The position numbers and the translations under genes are program-made. From JAJRRA01 sp048636595 (GTDB taxonomy: Bacteria > Pseudomonadota > Gammaproteobacteria > Xanthomonadales > SZUA-36), in contig JAIVWI010000025.1 of NCBI GenBank assembly GCA_048636595.1, forward strand, positions 1-23,460: a stretch of DNA of 23,460 bases. Direction: 5' to 3'. Below are positions 14,144 to 21,900 of the stretch, one piece after another; the stretch's first letter is position 1; each line of letters starts with the position of its first letter. Under the pieces are notes generated by a model. The model did no database searches and was not told the origin of the DNA. It saw nothing but the letters and a program-made list of their open reading frames with translations.

Positions 14144-14608
14144 ATGAACTTACTGGATCATTTTGTACTGCAACACATTCAGGTGTCTTTACTCAAGGCT
14201 GAACTCGTGCAGGTCAGTAAGGATGCCGGAACCCAGGAAGCCAAGGTGGAGCTGAACCTGACGCCCAGGTTGATGAAAGCCGACAGCGGTGACAAGCTTC
14301 CTGCCTACCAGGTTAGCGCCAGGCTGAACTGCAAAGGAGGATCAAAGGATGGCTCCGGGCCGATGTTCAATGCAAAAGTTGGATTTGAGGCCATTTACCA
14401 GCAGGTCGAAGGCGACCCGGTGGATGTTGCGGAATTCACCAGCAACCATGCCAGCCTGACTCGCCAGTTGTATCCATTGCTCCAACAGGAATTGCGCATC
14501 TTGCTTGTGCGTCTCGGGCTGGAGCAAATTCATTTGCCTTTCGACCTGGCAGCCCGGATCGGCCAGGCCGAAGATCAGACCGTCCAGGTATCCGGCTTGG
14601 TGCACTAA
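14144..14608 (+). CDS. SecB-like chaperone family protein
   Basis: The 154-residue length and layout match the SecB fold. An N-terminal strand (HFVLQHIQVSLLKAEL) is followed by alternating strands with a short insertion (LNCKGGSKDG). A final amphipathic helix carries the LYP motif (ASLTRQLYPLLQQELRILL) and ends LGLEQIHLPFDL. SecB binds unfolded secretory proteins and hands them to SecA. SecB-like proteins also act with stress-responsive toxin-antitoxin systems, but no such partner is adjacent. It differs clearly from classical E. coli SecB, so it may be a divergent paralogue. The ATG at 14144 is the natural start. The gene is convergent with the VanY-type gene, 25 bp away. Confidence 0.55.
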   Translation: MNLLDHFVLQHIQVSLLKAELVQVSKDAGTQEAKVELNLTPRLMKADSGDKLPAYQVSARLNCKGGSKDGSGPMFNAKVGFEAIYQQVEGDPVDVAEFTSNHASLTRQLYPLLQQELRILLVRLGLEQIHLPFDLAARIGQAEDQTVQVSGLVH

Positions 14609-14633
14609 GCCGCAAACAGCACCCGCTTTTTGG

Positions 14634-15215
14634 TTACCCCTGCCAGGCCCAGTGCCATGGTTCGTAAATTACTCCGTGCGGGTTGTCACGGGGAAAAGAC
14701 AAGCTGAATCCGAAATCGGGAGCATGTTCGCACAGCCACTCAAATGCCGGGCTGTGTTCGAACTCCTCTTCAAGCACCGCGTAACCCGGTGTAGTGATGT
14801 CCAGGGCCCTGCCGCTGTGGTGCTCGCTGTAGCCGGGCGCAGCTGAAGCTTCAAGTATATTGTTTATATTCATACCTTTATCAAGCTTTCTTCGCAAAAT
14901 ACCTGACTGATATTCGACCGAACGAAAAGCAGATACAGGCTGTAGCTCTACGCCTTGTTTGCTTGCTTCATTCTTCATTGCCAACCAGGCATCGGCAGCT
15001 TCGGGCAGCATTTCCTGACCACGCTCATAGATATCATTTCCAATCGATTTCAGTTTGCCGGCTTCCGGTTGCAGGGGCAGCTTGCGAATTCGCCCATAGT
15101 CTGGCGGAATCCCAAAGCTCGACAGCAAATCTGAAATCAGGTTTGAATACCGGTCAATGTCAGCTTCGCAGGCAAGCCGTACTCTGATTTTGTTGTTCAA
15201 CGCTATTAATCCCAA
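14634..15215 (-). CDS. D-alanyl-D-alanine carboxypeptidase family (VanY / M15)
   Basis: A 193-residue M15 peptidase. The zinc motif SEHHSGRALD (130-139) supplies H132 and D139, SAFRSVEYQ (95-103) is the substrate-side motif, and the C-terminal EPWHW supplies catalytic E185 and zinc ligand H188. Such enzymes trim the terminal D-alanine from peptidoglycan peptides. No signal peptide is visible from either candidate start, TTG 15215 or TTG 15200 (giving MNNKIRVRL). It may therefore act on recycled muropeptides in the cytoplasm, or the annotated N-terminus may be incomplete. It is transcribed away from pstC, sharing a 149-bp divergent region, and converges on the SecB-like gene. Confidence 0.8.
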   Translation of the reverse strand: MGLIALNNKIRVRLACEADIDRYSNLISDLLSSFGIPPDYGRIRKLPLQPEAGKLKSIGNDIYERGQEMLPEAADAWLAMKNEASKQGVELQPVSAFRSVEYQSGILRRKLDKGMNINNILEASAAPGYSEHHSGRALDITTPGYAVLEEEFEHSPAFEWLCEHAPDFGFSLSFPRDNPHGVIYEPWHWAWQG

Positions 15216-15324
15216 ATAATTATCAATCTGAAGCCATTAGAAAATGACGTATTTAATACTACACACATATCATTCATTTTTAATAAAATCCTGGCCAATT
15301 CCGGAACAAAAAGCCGGTTTTAGA

Positions 15325-15358
15325 CTGTAACGATACTGTCACAAAAGCCGCCTATCAT
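15325..15358 (+). promoter_or_regulatory. Pho box and -10 element of the pst operon
   Basis: CTGTAAC (15325-15331) and CTGTCAC (15336-15342) are 7-bp direct repeats separated by 4 bp, the layout of a PhoB box (consensus repeat CTGTCAT). Ten bases further on, TATCAT (15353-15358) fits a -10 box at the spacing of PhoB-dependent promoters, where the box replaces the -35. Transcription of pst genes under phosphate starvation follows. No phoB or phoR gene is in the window. Confidence 0.8.
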
Positions 15359-15364
15359 GAATTT

Positions 15365-17620
15365 ATGAACGCTGTCCCACCTGTCAGCGCCGTCGCAGGC
15401 CCGGTGCGTTCGGCACGATTTCATCAATGGCGGTCCCGCAAGGACCGGGCCGTTCGCTGGTTGATTACGATTGGCGGGGTGGCCGTGATTTGTGCTGTCG
15501 TGCTGATTTTCTTTTACCTGCTGTATGTTGTGTTCCCACTTTTTCTTCCCGCCAGCACAAAATTGGAACATATCGCGGACAATCCCCGGTGGCAGGCCGA
15601 TAAACCGGTGTACTTGTCAGTAGAAGAGCAATTGGAGGTGGGATTGCGTGTTTCCAGTTCGGGAGAGGTGGAGTTTTTCTCGGTTTCTGACGGGTCCGGT
15701 TTGCAGACACACAACCTTCCGCTCGATGCGCAAACCCGCTTGACGCTCGCCAGCGAAGCGGTTGAATTCAACGGTCTGGTTGCCGTCGCGAGCGATAGTG
15801 GGCGTGTGCTGGTTTTCAAACACAGCTACCAAACCCGATTCGAGGGTGGAGTGGAAACCCGGCAGGTGGTCCCCGAGCTTTCATTCCCCTACGGAGAAAA
15901 GCCACTGCTCGTTATGCCCAATACCGGGATTTCGGCCATTGCTTTTTCTGACAGCGATTCAGATTTGGTACTGGCTGCTACGGGAGTTGACGGTCAGGTC
16001 AGGGTTGAAATTTTTTCGAAATCGGAAAATTTCATGACGGGTGAAATCGCTCTGGAGAAGAATTCTGTAGCAACGATGGTGAGTTTTAAAACCACTGCTG
16101 CCGCAATCAGTGGAAACCACCGATGGTTATACCTCGGTGATGAACAGGGAAATCTCCATCGCCTGCAACTGGATACGCTTGAATTACTTCAGAGTATCCA
16201 CCTGGGTGATTCTGCCATTACCACGATGAGCATGTTGTTGGGTGGAATATCGGTACTCGCAGGTGATGCCGGCGGTTCAATCAGCCAGCTATTCCCGGTT
16301 CGGGATCAGGAAAATGAATATCGCCTGGAATTGATTCGCCGCTTCGAAAAACAGTCTGCCCCGATTGTGCAGATACTGCCTGAACAACGCCGCAAGGGCT
16401 TTGTGGCGCTGGACGCACAAAGTGGCCTGGGTATTTATCACAGCACGGCCAAACGGCTGGTTCATTTTCAGTCGCTGGAAACCCGGCAACCGCTAAGCCT
16501 GGCGCTCTCGCCACGAGCCAACGGCCTGTTAATCGAAGGGAAAAAAGGCAGCCTGGGTATGCTGGTGATCGAAAATGAGCACCCGGAAATTTCATTTTCG
16601 TCCCTGTGGCGGAAAGTCTGGTACGAAAACTACGAACGGCCCGAATACGTGTGGCAGTCATCTGCTTCCACCAATGAATTTGAGCCCAAGTTCAGCTTGA
16701 CTCCGTTGGTGTTCGGCACGCTGAAGGCTGCGCTTTACGCGATGCTGTTCGCTATTCCGCTGGCCCTGATGGGAGCAGCTTATACGGCTTATTTCATGTC
16801 ACCCGCCTTGCGCAAGTGGGTCAAGCCCAGCATTGAGATCATGGCTGCGCTGCCGACCGTGATCCTGGGTTTCATGGCAGGCCTTTGGTTCGCACCTTAT
16901 GTGGAGGAGAACCTGGCTGGTATTTTCATGATTCTGCTTGTGCTGCCGGTTGGCCTTCTGATCTTTGCCTGGCTGTGGCACCAGTACAATGGACCGCTGA
17001 AAACACGGATACCGGAGGGATGGGAGCCTGTCTTGCAACTGCCCATGCTGGTCTTCCTGGGTATGCTTGCCATGTGGCTGGCTGATCCCATTCAGGCCAT
17101 GTTCTTCGGCGGTGATTTTCGCACCTGGCTGAGCCACGAGGCCGGTATCTCCTACGACCAGCGAAATGCCCTGGTGGTGGGCTGCGCCATGGGTTTCGCG
17201 GTCATTCCGACCATATTTTCCATTGCCGAGGATGCTATTTTCGGCGTTCCGGAGTCGCTGTCAAACGGCTCGCTCGCATTGGGCGCCACCCCCTGGCAGT
17301 CGCTGCTGCGGGTTGTTCTGCCGACTGCCAGTCCGGGTATTTTTTCAGGGCTGATGATTGGCCTGGGGCGCGCGGTGGGTGAAACCATGATCGTCCTGAT
17401 GGCGACCGGCAACACACCCATAATGGACTGGAACCTGTTCGAGGGCATGCGCACGCTGGCGGCCAATATCGCGGTGGAAATGCCGGAGGCCGAAGTGAAC
17501 GGCTCGCACTACCGGATTCTGTTTGTGGCGGCGCTGGTTCTGTTCCTGTTCACGTTTGTCGTCAATACCGGCGCTGAAGTGATTCGTCAGCGTTTGCGCG
17601 ACAAGTACAGCTCCCTTTGA
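15365..17620 (+). CDS. pstC: Phosphate ABC transporter permease PstC, long form
   Basis: The product (751 residues) is a fusion-like PstC. It has a first transmembrane helix (about 32-60), then a periplasmic domain of about 380 residues made of repeating beta-rich segments resembling a propeller (for example EQGNLHRLQLDTLELLQSIH). A MetI-like permease core runs from about 442. The core includes the EAA cytoplasmic loop NGSLALGATPWQSLLRVVLP followed by TASPG. With PstA and PstB it moves phosphate across the inner membrane. The ATG at 15365 has no Shine-Dalgarno and lies seven bases after the -10 box, so translation may be leaderless. Ordinary PstC is about 300 residues; long forms are known in some gammaproteobacteria. 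Confidence 0.92.
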   Translation: MNAVPPVSAVAGPVRSARFHQWRSRKDRAVRWLITIGGVAVICAVVLIFFYLLYVVFPLFLPASTKLEHIADNPRWQADKPVYLSVEEQLEVGLRVSSSGEVEFFSVSDGSGLQTHNLPLDAQTRLTLASEAVEFNGLVAVASDSGRVLVFKHSYQTRFEGGVETRQVVPELSFPYGEKPLLVMPNTGISAIAFSDSDSDLVLAATGVDGQVRVEIFSKSENFMTGEIALEKNSVATMVSFKTTAAAISGNHRWLYLGDEQGNLHRLQLDTLELLQSIHLGDSAITTMSMLLGGISVLAGDAGGSISQLFPVRDQENEYRLELIRRFEKQSAPIVQILPEQRRKGFVALDAQSGLGIYHSTAKRLVHFQSLETRQPLSLALSPRANGLLIEGKKGSLGMLVIENEHPEISFSSLWRKVWYENYERPEYVWQSSASTNEFEPKFSLTPLVFGTLKAALYAMLFAIPLALMGAAYTAYFMSPALRKWVKPSIEIMAALPTVILGFMAGLWFAPYVEENLAGIFMILLVLPVGLLIFAWLWHQYNGPLKTRIPEGWEPVLQLPMLVFLGMLAMWLADPIQAMFFGGDFRTWLSHEAGISYDQRNALVVGCAMGFAVIPTIFSIAEDAIFGVPESLSNGSLALGATPWQSLLRVVLPTASPGIFSGLMIGLGRAVGETMIVLMATGNTPIMDWNLFEGMRTLAANIAVEMPEAEVNGSHYRILFVAALVLFLFTFVVNTGAEVIRQRLRDKYSSL

Positions 17621-17646
17621 GGTGACAGGATGAGGCGGCAGGGACA

Positions 17647-19356
17647 ATGACAGCAGGAATTGAAGTGACTGGAACTGTGACTACAGAAAATCCGGGCAAC
17701 GGAAATAAGAGCATGGGGAAGTGGATTAAATCCGGCGCTCCCTGGGTCTGGCTCAATGCGGCGGCCGTTAGCGTAAGCCTTCTCCTGGTCATCGGCTTAC
17801 TCACTTTGATCGCTGTCCGGGGTATGGGGCATTTCTGGCCTGCAGCGGTGTATGAGGTGGTTTACGAGGACCACCAGGGACAACGAACCCGCCTGGCGGG
17901 GCAGATCACCCAGCGTGAGAAAGTCACAGCAGAGCGCTTACTCGAGTCCGGTGTCCCGGTCGCGGAGGGAGTTGAAACCGTTGAACGAATCCTGTTGAAA
18001 ACCGGCAACCGTGATCTTGGCGGCGAAGATTTTCGCTGGATACTGAAGCCCGGAATCCTCCAGCAAACCAGGCCGCTCAGTATCGCAGTGCTCGAACGTC
18101 AAGAATGGGGAACGTTTTTTGGCCGCGTCATCGGATTGAAGCAGGATGGCCAGGTACTGGAAAGCAAGGATGTCTGGTCCGATTTCCAGCTTAAGCTCGA
18201 ACGTGCTGCGGATCTGAGAGAGCAGGTAAGGAAACTGGAGAAGGGCGATATTGGTGCGGTGAACTATCGCATTGAAAAACTTCGGCTTCGCGAACGAAGA
18301 CTGCAGCTTGACGGAGTGACCGAAACAGCGCCATACGATGACTTGAATCGCCGCAGGGAAGGGTTCCAGGCTGAATATCTTCAGCTGGAAGAACAACTGA
18401 TGGGGCTGAGCGAGGCCCTAAATCGCGATATCGTAATTATGCAGACCAGTGATGGTACGGAGGTCGAGTTGCCGTTATATACCGTCATTGACGCCTGGCA
18501 GCCCAACTCGATGAGTGGCCTGGAGCGCGTGGGACACTACTTTCGCAAAGTCTGGGCTTTCATCACGGATGACCCGCGGGAGGCCAATACCGAAGGAGGA
18601 ATTTACCCCGCTATATTCGGCACCATCCTGATGGTGCTGTTGATGACGGTGGTGGTGACACCCTTTGGTGTCATTGCGGGGGTCTACCTCAGGGAATACG
18701 CCAGGCAGGGGCTGCTCACCAGGATCATCCGGATTGCCGTGAACAACCTGGCGGGTGTGCCCTCCATCGTCTACGGTGTGTTCGGCCTGGGTTTTTTTGT
18801 GTACACGCTGGGCGGAAGCATCGACCAGCTGTTTTTTGAGGAGGCGTTGCCCGCTCCAACCTTTGGTACCGGTGGCTTGTTCTGGGCTTCCCTTACCATG
18901 GCCTTGCTGACTTTACCGGTGGTGATTGTTTCGACGGAGGAGGGGCTGGCCAGGATTCCACGCACGATTCGCGAAGGCAGCCTCGCCCTGGGCGCTACCC
19001 AGTGGGAAACGCTGTGGCGCACTGTCATCCCCATGGCAAGCCCCGGGATCATGACAGGACTGATCCTTGCGGTGGCCCGTGCCGCCGGCGAGGTGGCGCC
19101 ATTGATGCTGGTTGGCGTAGTAAAACTTGCACCTTCATTGCCGCTGGACGGCAATTATCCATTCTTCCATCCCGAACGGAAGTTCATGCACCTGGGCTTT
19201 CACATATACGATGTGGGTTTCCAGAGCCCGAACGTGGAGGCCGCGCGGCCGCTGGTTTATGCCACCGCGTTGTTGCTGATCATAGTAATTCTGCTGCTCA
19301 ACATGGTGGCGATACATATCCGCAACAGCTTGAGTGAGAAATACAGAGGATTGTGA
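17647..19356 (+). CDS. pstA: Phosphate ABC transporter permease PstA, long form
   Basis: The product (569 residues) is about twice the ordinary PstA length. A first transmembrane helix (about 35-58) is followed by a periplasmic insert of about 250 residues. The insert contains a charged coiled coil (about 184-258, with LREQVRKLEKGD and EYLQLEEQLMGLSEAL). A MetI-like permease core begins near 316, and its EAA loop EGSLALGATQWETLWRTVIP lies near 442. It pairs with PstC in the membrane. GGGA lies just before ATG 17647. ATG 17713, giving MGKWIKSGAPW, is another possible start that would remove a disordered tail. Twenty-six bases separate it from pstC, and its stop overlaps the pstB region. Confidence 0.92.
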   Translation: MTAGIEVTGTVTTENPGNGNKSMGKWIKSGAPWVWLNAAAVSVSLLLVIGLLTLIAVRGMGHFWPAAVYEVVYEDHQGQRTRLAGQITQREKVTAERLLESGVPVAEGVETVERILLKTGNRDLGGEDFRWILKPGILQQTRPLSIAVLERQEWGTFFGRVIGLKQDGQVLESKDVWSDFQLKLERAADLREQVRKLEKGDIGAVNYRIEKLRLRERRLQLDGVTETAPYDDLNRRREGFQAEYLQLEEQLMGLSEALNRDIVIMQTSDGTEVELPLYTVIDAWQPNSMSGLERVGHYFRKVWAFITDDPREANTEGGIYPAIFGTILMVLLMTVVVTPFGVIAGVYLREYARQGLLTRIIRIAVNNLAGVPSIVYGVFGLGFFVYTLGGSIDQLFFEEALPAPTFGTGGLFWASLTMALLTLPVVIVSTEEGLARIPRTIREGSLALGATQWETLWRTVIPMASPGIMTGLILAVARAAGEVAPLMLVGVVKLAPSLPLDGNYPFFHPERKFMHLGFHIYDVGFQSPNVEAARPLVYATALLLIIVILLLNMVAIHIRNSLSEKYRGL

Positions 19357-19358
19357 AC

Positions 19359-20186
19359 ATGACGCAAACCAAAGCTTTGCAAATTGACGAACAGCGGGCC
19401 CCGGCGCCGCCTGTTACGGTGATCGGTGAAGACCCGGTCTCGATCAAAGTGGAAGATTTGAATCTTTTCTATGACGGTGTGCAGGCGTTGAAAGACATCA
19501 AGCTCGATATCGCCAAAAAGCAGGTCACCGCATTTATCGGACCCAGCGGCTGCGGCAAGTCTACGCTGTTGCGCTGTTTTAACCGGATGAATGACCTGAT
19601 CGACTGTTGCAGTACTCAGGGCCGTATCCTGATGAACGGGCAGGACATACTGGCGAAGAATATCGATGTCGCGGAACTCAGGCGCCAGGTGGGCATGGTG
19701 TTCCAGAAGCCCAACCCTTTTCCCAAATCCATTTATGAGAACGTCGCCTATGGCCTTCGTATCCAGGGAGTGAACAAACGCCGGATCCTGGATGAAACCG
19801 TTGAGTGGGCCCTCAAAGCATCGGCTCTGTGGGGCGAGGTCAAGGACCGGCTGAACGAGTCTGCATTCGGGCTTTCCGGTGGGCAGCAGCAACGGCTGGT
19901 GATTGCCCGGGCAATTGCGGTTCAGCCACAGGTTATCCTGCTGGATGAACCGTGTTCGGCACTGGATCCCATCTCGACACTGAAGGTGGAAGAGCTGATC
20001 AATGAATTGAAAGAGCAATACACGATCATCATCGTCACCCATAATATGCAGCAGGCGGCCCGTGTTTCGGACAGGACTGCTTTCATGTATCTCGGTGAGT
20101 TGATCGAATACGGTGAAACCGACCAGGTGTTCACCAATCCGCAGGTCAAGCGAACCGAGGACTATATCACTGGCCGTTACGGTTGA
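19359..20186 (+). CDS. pstB: Phosphate ABC transporter ATP-binding protein PstB
   Basis: The product (275 residues) has Walker A GPSGCGKST, signature LSGGQQQR, Walker B VILLDEPCSALDP and an H-loop in VTHNMQQAARVSDR. The run FYDGVQALKDIKLDI near the start and the ending TEDYITGRYG are characteristic of PstB. It hydrolyses ATP to drive phosphate uptake through PstC/PstA. I choose ATG 19359, eight bases after a GAGGA; the in-frame GTG 19353 is too close to that ribosome site. The first 25 residues form an extension before the ABC domain. Confidence 0.95.
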   Translation: MTQTKALQIDEQRAPAPPVTVIGEDPVSIKVEDLNLFYDGVQALKDIKLDIAKKQVTAFIGPSGCGKSTLLRCFNRMNDLIDCCSTQGRILMNGQDILAKNIDVAELRRQVGMVFQKPNPFPKSIYENVAYGLRIQGVNKRRILDETVEWALKASALWGEVKDRLNESAFGLSGGQQQRLVIARAIAVQPQVILLDEPCSALDPISTLKVEELINELKEQYTIIIVTHNMQQAARVSDRTAFMYLGELIEYGETDQVFTNPQVKRTEDYITGRYG

Positions 20187-20226
20187 TGCAGGATGACGGG
20201 AAGACGACAGGTACGGGATATTGACA

Positions 20227-20949
20227 ATGGATAAACTGAATTTAGGACAACACATTTCCAGGCAGTTCAACGAGGAACTCGAAGAGGTCCGCAGCAAAGT
20301 GCTGCAGATGGGGGGCATCGTCGAAGAACAACTGGGCAATGCGGTGAGGGCACTGGTGGACGGTAATGCGGTGCTGGCTGCTGAAGTAGTGACCAACGAT
20401 TACCGCGTCAATGCGCTCGAAGTGGAGATCGATGAGGAGTGCACGCGCATCCTCGCCTTGCGGCAACCCGCTGCGTCAGATTTGCGGCTGGTTATTGCGG
20501 TGATCAAGACCATCACTGACCTGGAACGCATCGGCGATGAGGCGAAGCGTGTTGGCAAAATGGTGGAAGCCGAGTTGCACGGTGCTTTGAACGAGGAAGT
20601 GCGCCAGGAACTGGAACATATGGGCGACCTGGTGCGTAACATGCTGCGCCTGGTGTTGAACGCTTTTGCACGAACCGATGTTGACAGCGCAATCCGGGTC
20701 GTCAAAGCGGACAAAAAAGTTGACGCCAAGTACGTGTCCATTACGCGCCAGCTCATGACTTACATGGCGGCGGACGCAAAATCAATCCCTACCATTCTCA
20801 ATATCCTGTGGGCCGCCCGGGCCATGGAAAGAATGGGTGACCGTTGCGGAAACATCGCCGAGTACATCTTCTACCTGGTCCACGGCCGGGATATTCGCCA
20901 CATTTCCCTTGATGACGCCGTAGCCGAAATCGCCGCAGAACAAGATTAA
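20227..20949 (+). CDS. phoU: Phosphate signalling regulator PhoU
   Basis: A 240-residue all-helical protein with two three-helix bundles. Each carries the metal-cluster motif of PhoU: DLERIGDEAKRV in the first half and AMERMGDRCGNIAEYIFY in the second. PhoU binds the Pst transporter and the PhoR kinase and switches off the Pho regulon when phosphate is plentiful. It follows pstB by 40 bp and closes the operon, the standard order. I start it at ATG 20227 (MDKLNLGQHISRQF); a TTG two codons earlier is also in frame. Downstream lie REP-like repeats, then an unrelated-looking two-component system rather than phoBR. Confidence 0.95.
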   Translation: MDKLNLGQHISRQFNEELEEVRSKVLQMGGIVEEQLGNAVRALVDGNAVLAAEVVTNDYRVNALEVEIDEECTRILALRQPAASDLRLVIAVIKTITDLERIGDEAKRVGKMVEAELHGALNEEVRQELEHMGDLVRNMLRLVLNAFARTDVDSAIRVVKADKKVDAKYVSITRQLMTYMAADAKSIPTILNILWAARAMERMGDRCGNIAEYIFYLVHGRDIRHISLDDAVAEIAAEQD

Positions 20950-20953
20950 ATCA

Positions 20954-21030
20954 CTGTAAGAGGTCGCTTGCGGCCGAAAGCCCGATCGCGCCCAAGGACG
21001 CTCTAACATTAAGAAGTCGCTTGCGGGCGA
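20954..21030. repeat. Cluster of three REP-like units after phoU
   Basis: Units at 20954-20977 (plus), 20986-21007 (minus) and about 21009-21030 (plus, degenerate) share the GTAAGAG-type head and CTTG-loop hairpin. The first is the exact reverse complement of the 24-base units at 14009-14032 and 14083-14106. The second closely matches 14038-14060. It lies just after phoU and may end or protect its transcript. The rest of the gap, up to the response regulator gene at 21154, has an inverted repeat GATAA/TTATC (21092-21096 with 21100-21104) and a possible -10, TAGAAT (21119-21124). Confidence 0.8.
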
Positions 21031-21153
21031 GGAAAAAATAAGCACCGGCCTGGTATTTTTCCACCAACCCTACCCGGTTTTTATTGTGCTGGATAACGTT
21101 TATCGTTGGGGAACGGGTTAGAATGGCACACGGAACAAAGCAATGGGTGGGCC

Positions 21154-21834
21154 ATGCACAGCACGATTCTGTTAGCTGATGACGATACCGAGCTCAGCGG
21201 CTTATTGAAAGAATATTTTGAGACCGAGGGTTTCGAGGTACGCCTGGCCGATGATGGACGGTCTGCTCTGGACGAGGCGCGTAAGCCGGGACTCGACCTG
21301 GTCGTGCTTGACGTGATGATGCCTGAAATGAATGGCATGGATGTGCTGAAGGAAATCCGCAAGGAGAGCCGTATCCCGGTCATCATGCTCACCGCCAGGG
21401 GCGACGACATGGACCGCATACTGGGCCTGGAACTGGGTGCTGATGATTACGTGCCAAAACCGTGTAATCCAAGAGAATTGCTGGCCCGGATACGCGCCGT
21501 GATGCGGCGAGCGCAAAGCACGGTGGATCATGGCGTGCTGAAGGTGGATGACCTTGAGTTGAAACAGAGCAGTCGCACGCTGCTGAAATCAGGCGCCGCC
21601 GTGGAACTGACCAGCACCGAATTCAGCATCCTGCAGACCTTGTTGCAACACCAGGGCGAGGTCGTCAGCAAGAGGGATCTTTATATCTCCGCACTGGGGC
21701 GGGAACCGGCGCCGCACGACCGGAGCGTGGACATGCACGTCAGTAACCTGCGCCGCAAACTCGGCCTTGACCAGGACGGGCAGAACAGGATCGAAACCAT
21801 CCGGGGAATCGGTTACCAGTACCGGATTGTGTAG
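21154..21834 (+). CDS. cpxR: CpxR-like OmpR-family response regulator
   Basis: The product (226 residues) has a receiver domain with the acidic pocket D9-D11, phospho-acceptor D53 (VVLDVMMPE), T80 and K102. A winged-helix DNA-binding domain follows, with DRSVDMHVSNLRRKLG and a C-terminal IRGIGYQYRIV. The stretches LTARGDDMDRILGLELGADDY and TSTEFSILQTLLQHQGEVVSK resemble CpxR closely. It is probably phosphorylated by the kinase encoded next and controls envelope-stress genes. K102 sits in KPC rather than the usual KPF. I start it at ATG 21154 (MHSTILLADDD); a longer frame from ATG 21106 would add 16 unusual residues. Confidence 0.87.
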   Translation: MHSTILLADDDTELSGLLKEYFETEGFEVRLADDGRSALDEARKPGLDLVVLDVMMPEMNGMDVLKEIRKESRIPVIMLTARGDDMDRILGLELGADDYVPKPCNPRELLARIRAVMRRAQSTVDHGVLKVDDLELKQSSRTLLKSGAAVELTSTEFSILQTLLQHQGEVVSKRDLYISALGREPAPHDRSVDMHVSNLRRKLGLDQDGQNRIETIRGIGYQYRIV

Positions 21835-21898
21835 TGCTCCTTGTCTTGGAACATCTGGGTACCTCTGAACCCGCAATTATCACCTTGAAGGAGCACTA
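21832..21898 (+). promoter_or_regulatory. Inverted repeat masking the cpxA ribosome binding site
   Basis: TAGTGCTCCTT (21832-21842) is the exact reverse complement of AAGGAGCACTA (21888-21898). The left arm begins with the cpxR stop codon. The right arm contains AAGGAG (21888-21893), the Shine-Dalgarno for the GTG at 21901. The 45-nt loop contains a small GGGT/ACCC stem. In the mRNA this would hide the kinase's ribosome site unless ribosomes or another factor open it. Confidence 0.65.
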
Positions 21899-21900
21899 GG

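Noticed and set aside
17630..17650. Six-residue frame overlapping the pstA start
   Set aside because: Trivially short; expected by chance in this GC-rich junction.
19257..20396. 379-codon minus-strand frame opposite pstB
   Set aside because: It is antisense to the highly conserved pstB and crosses three gene boundaries; low-complexity Ser/Thr start.
21092..21104. GATAA-CGT-TTATC as a CpxR autoregulatory box
   Set aside because: CpxR boxes are GTAAA direct repeats; this is an inverted repeat with a different core.
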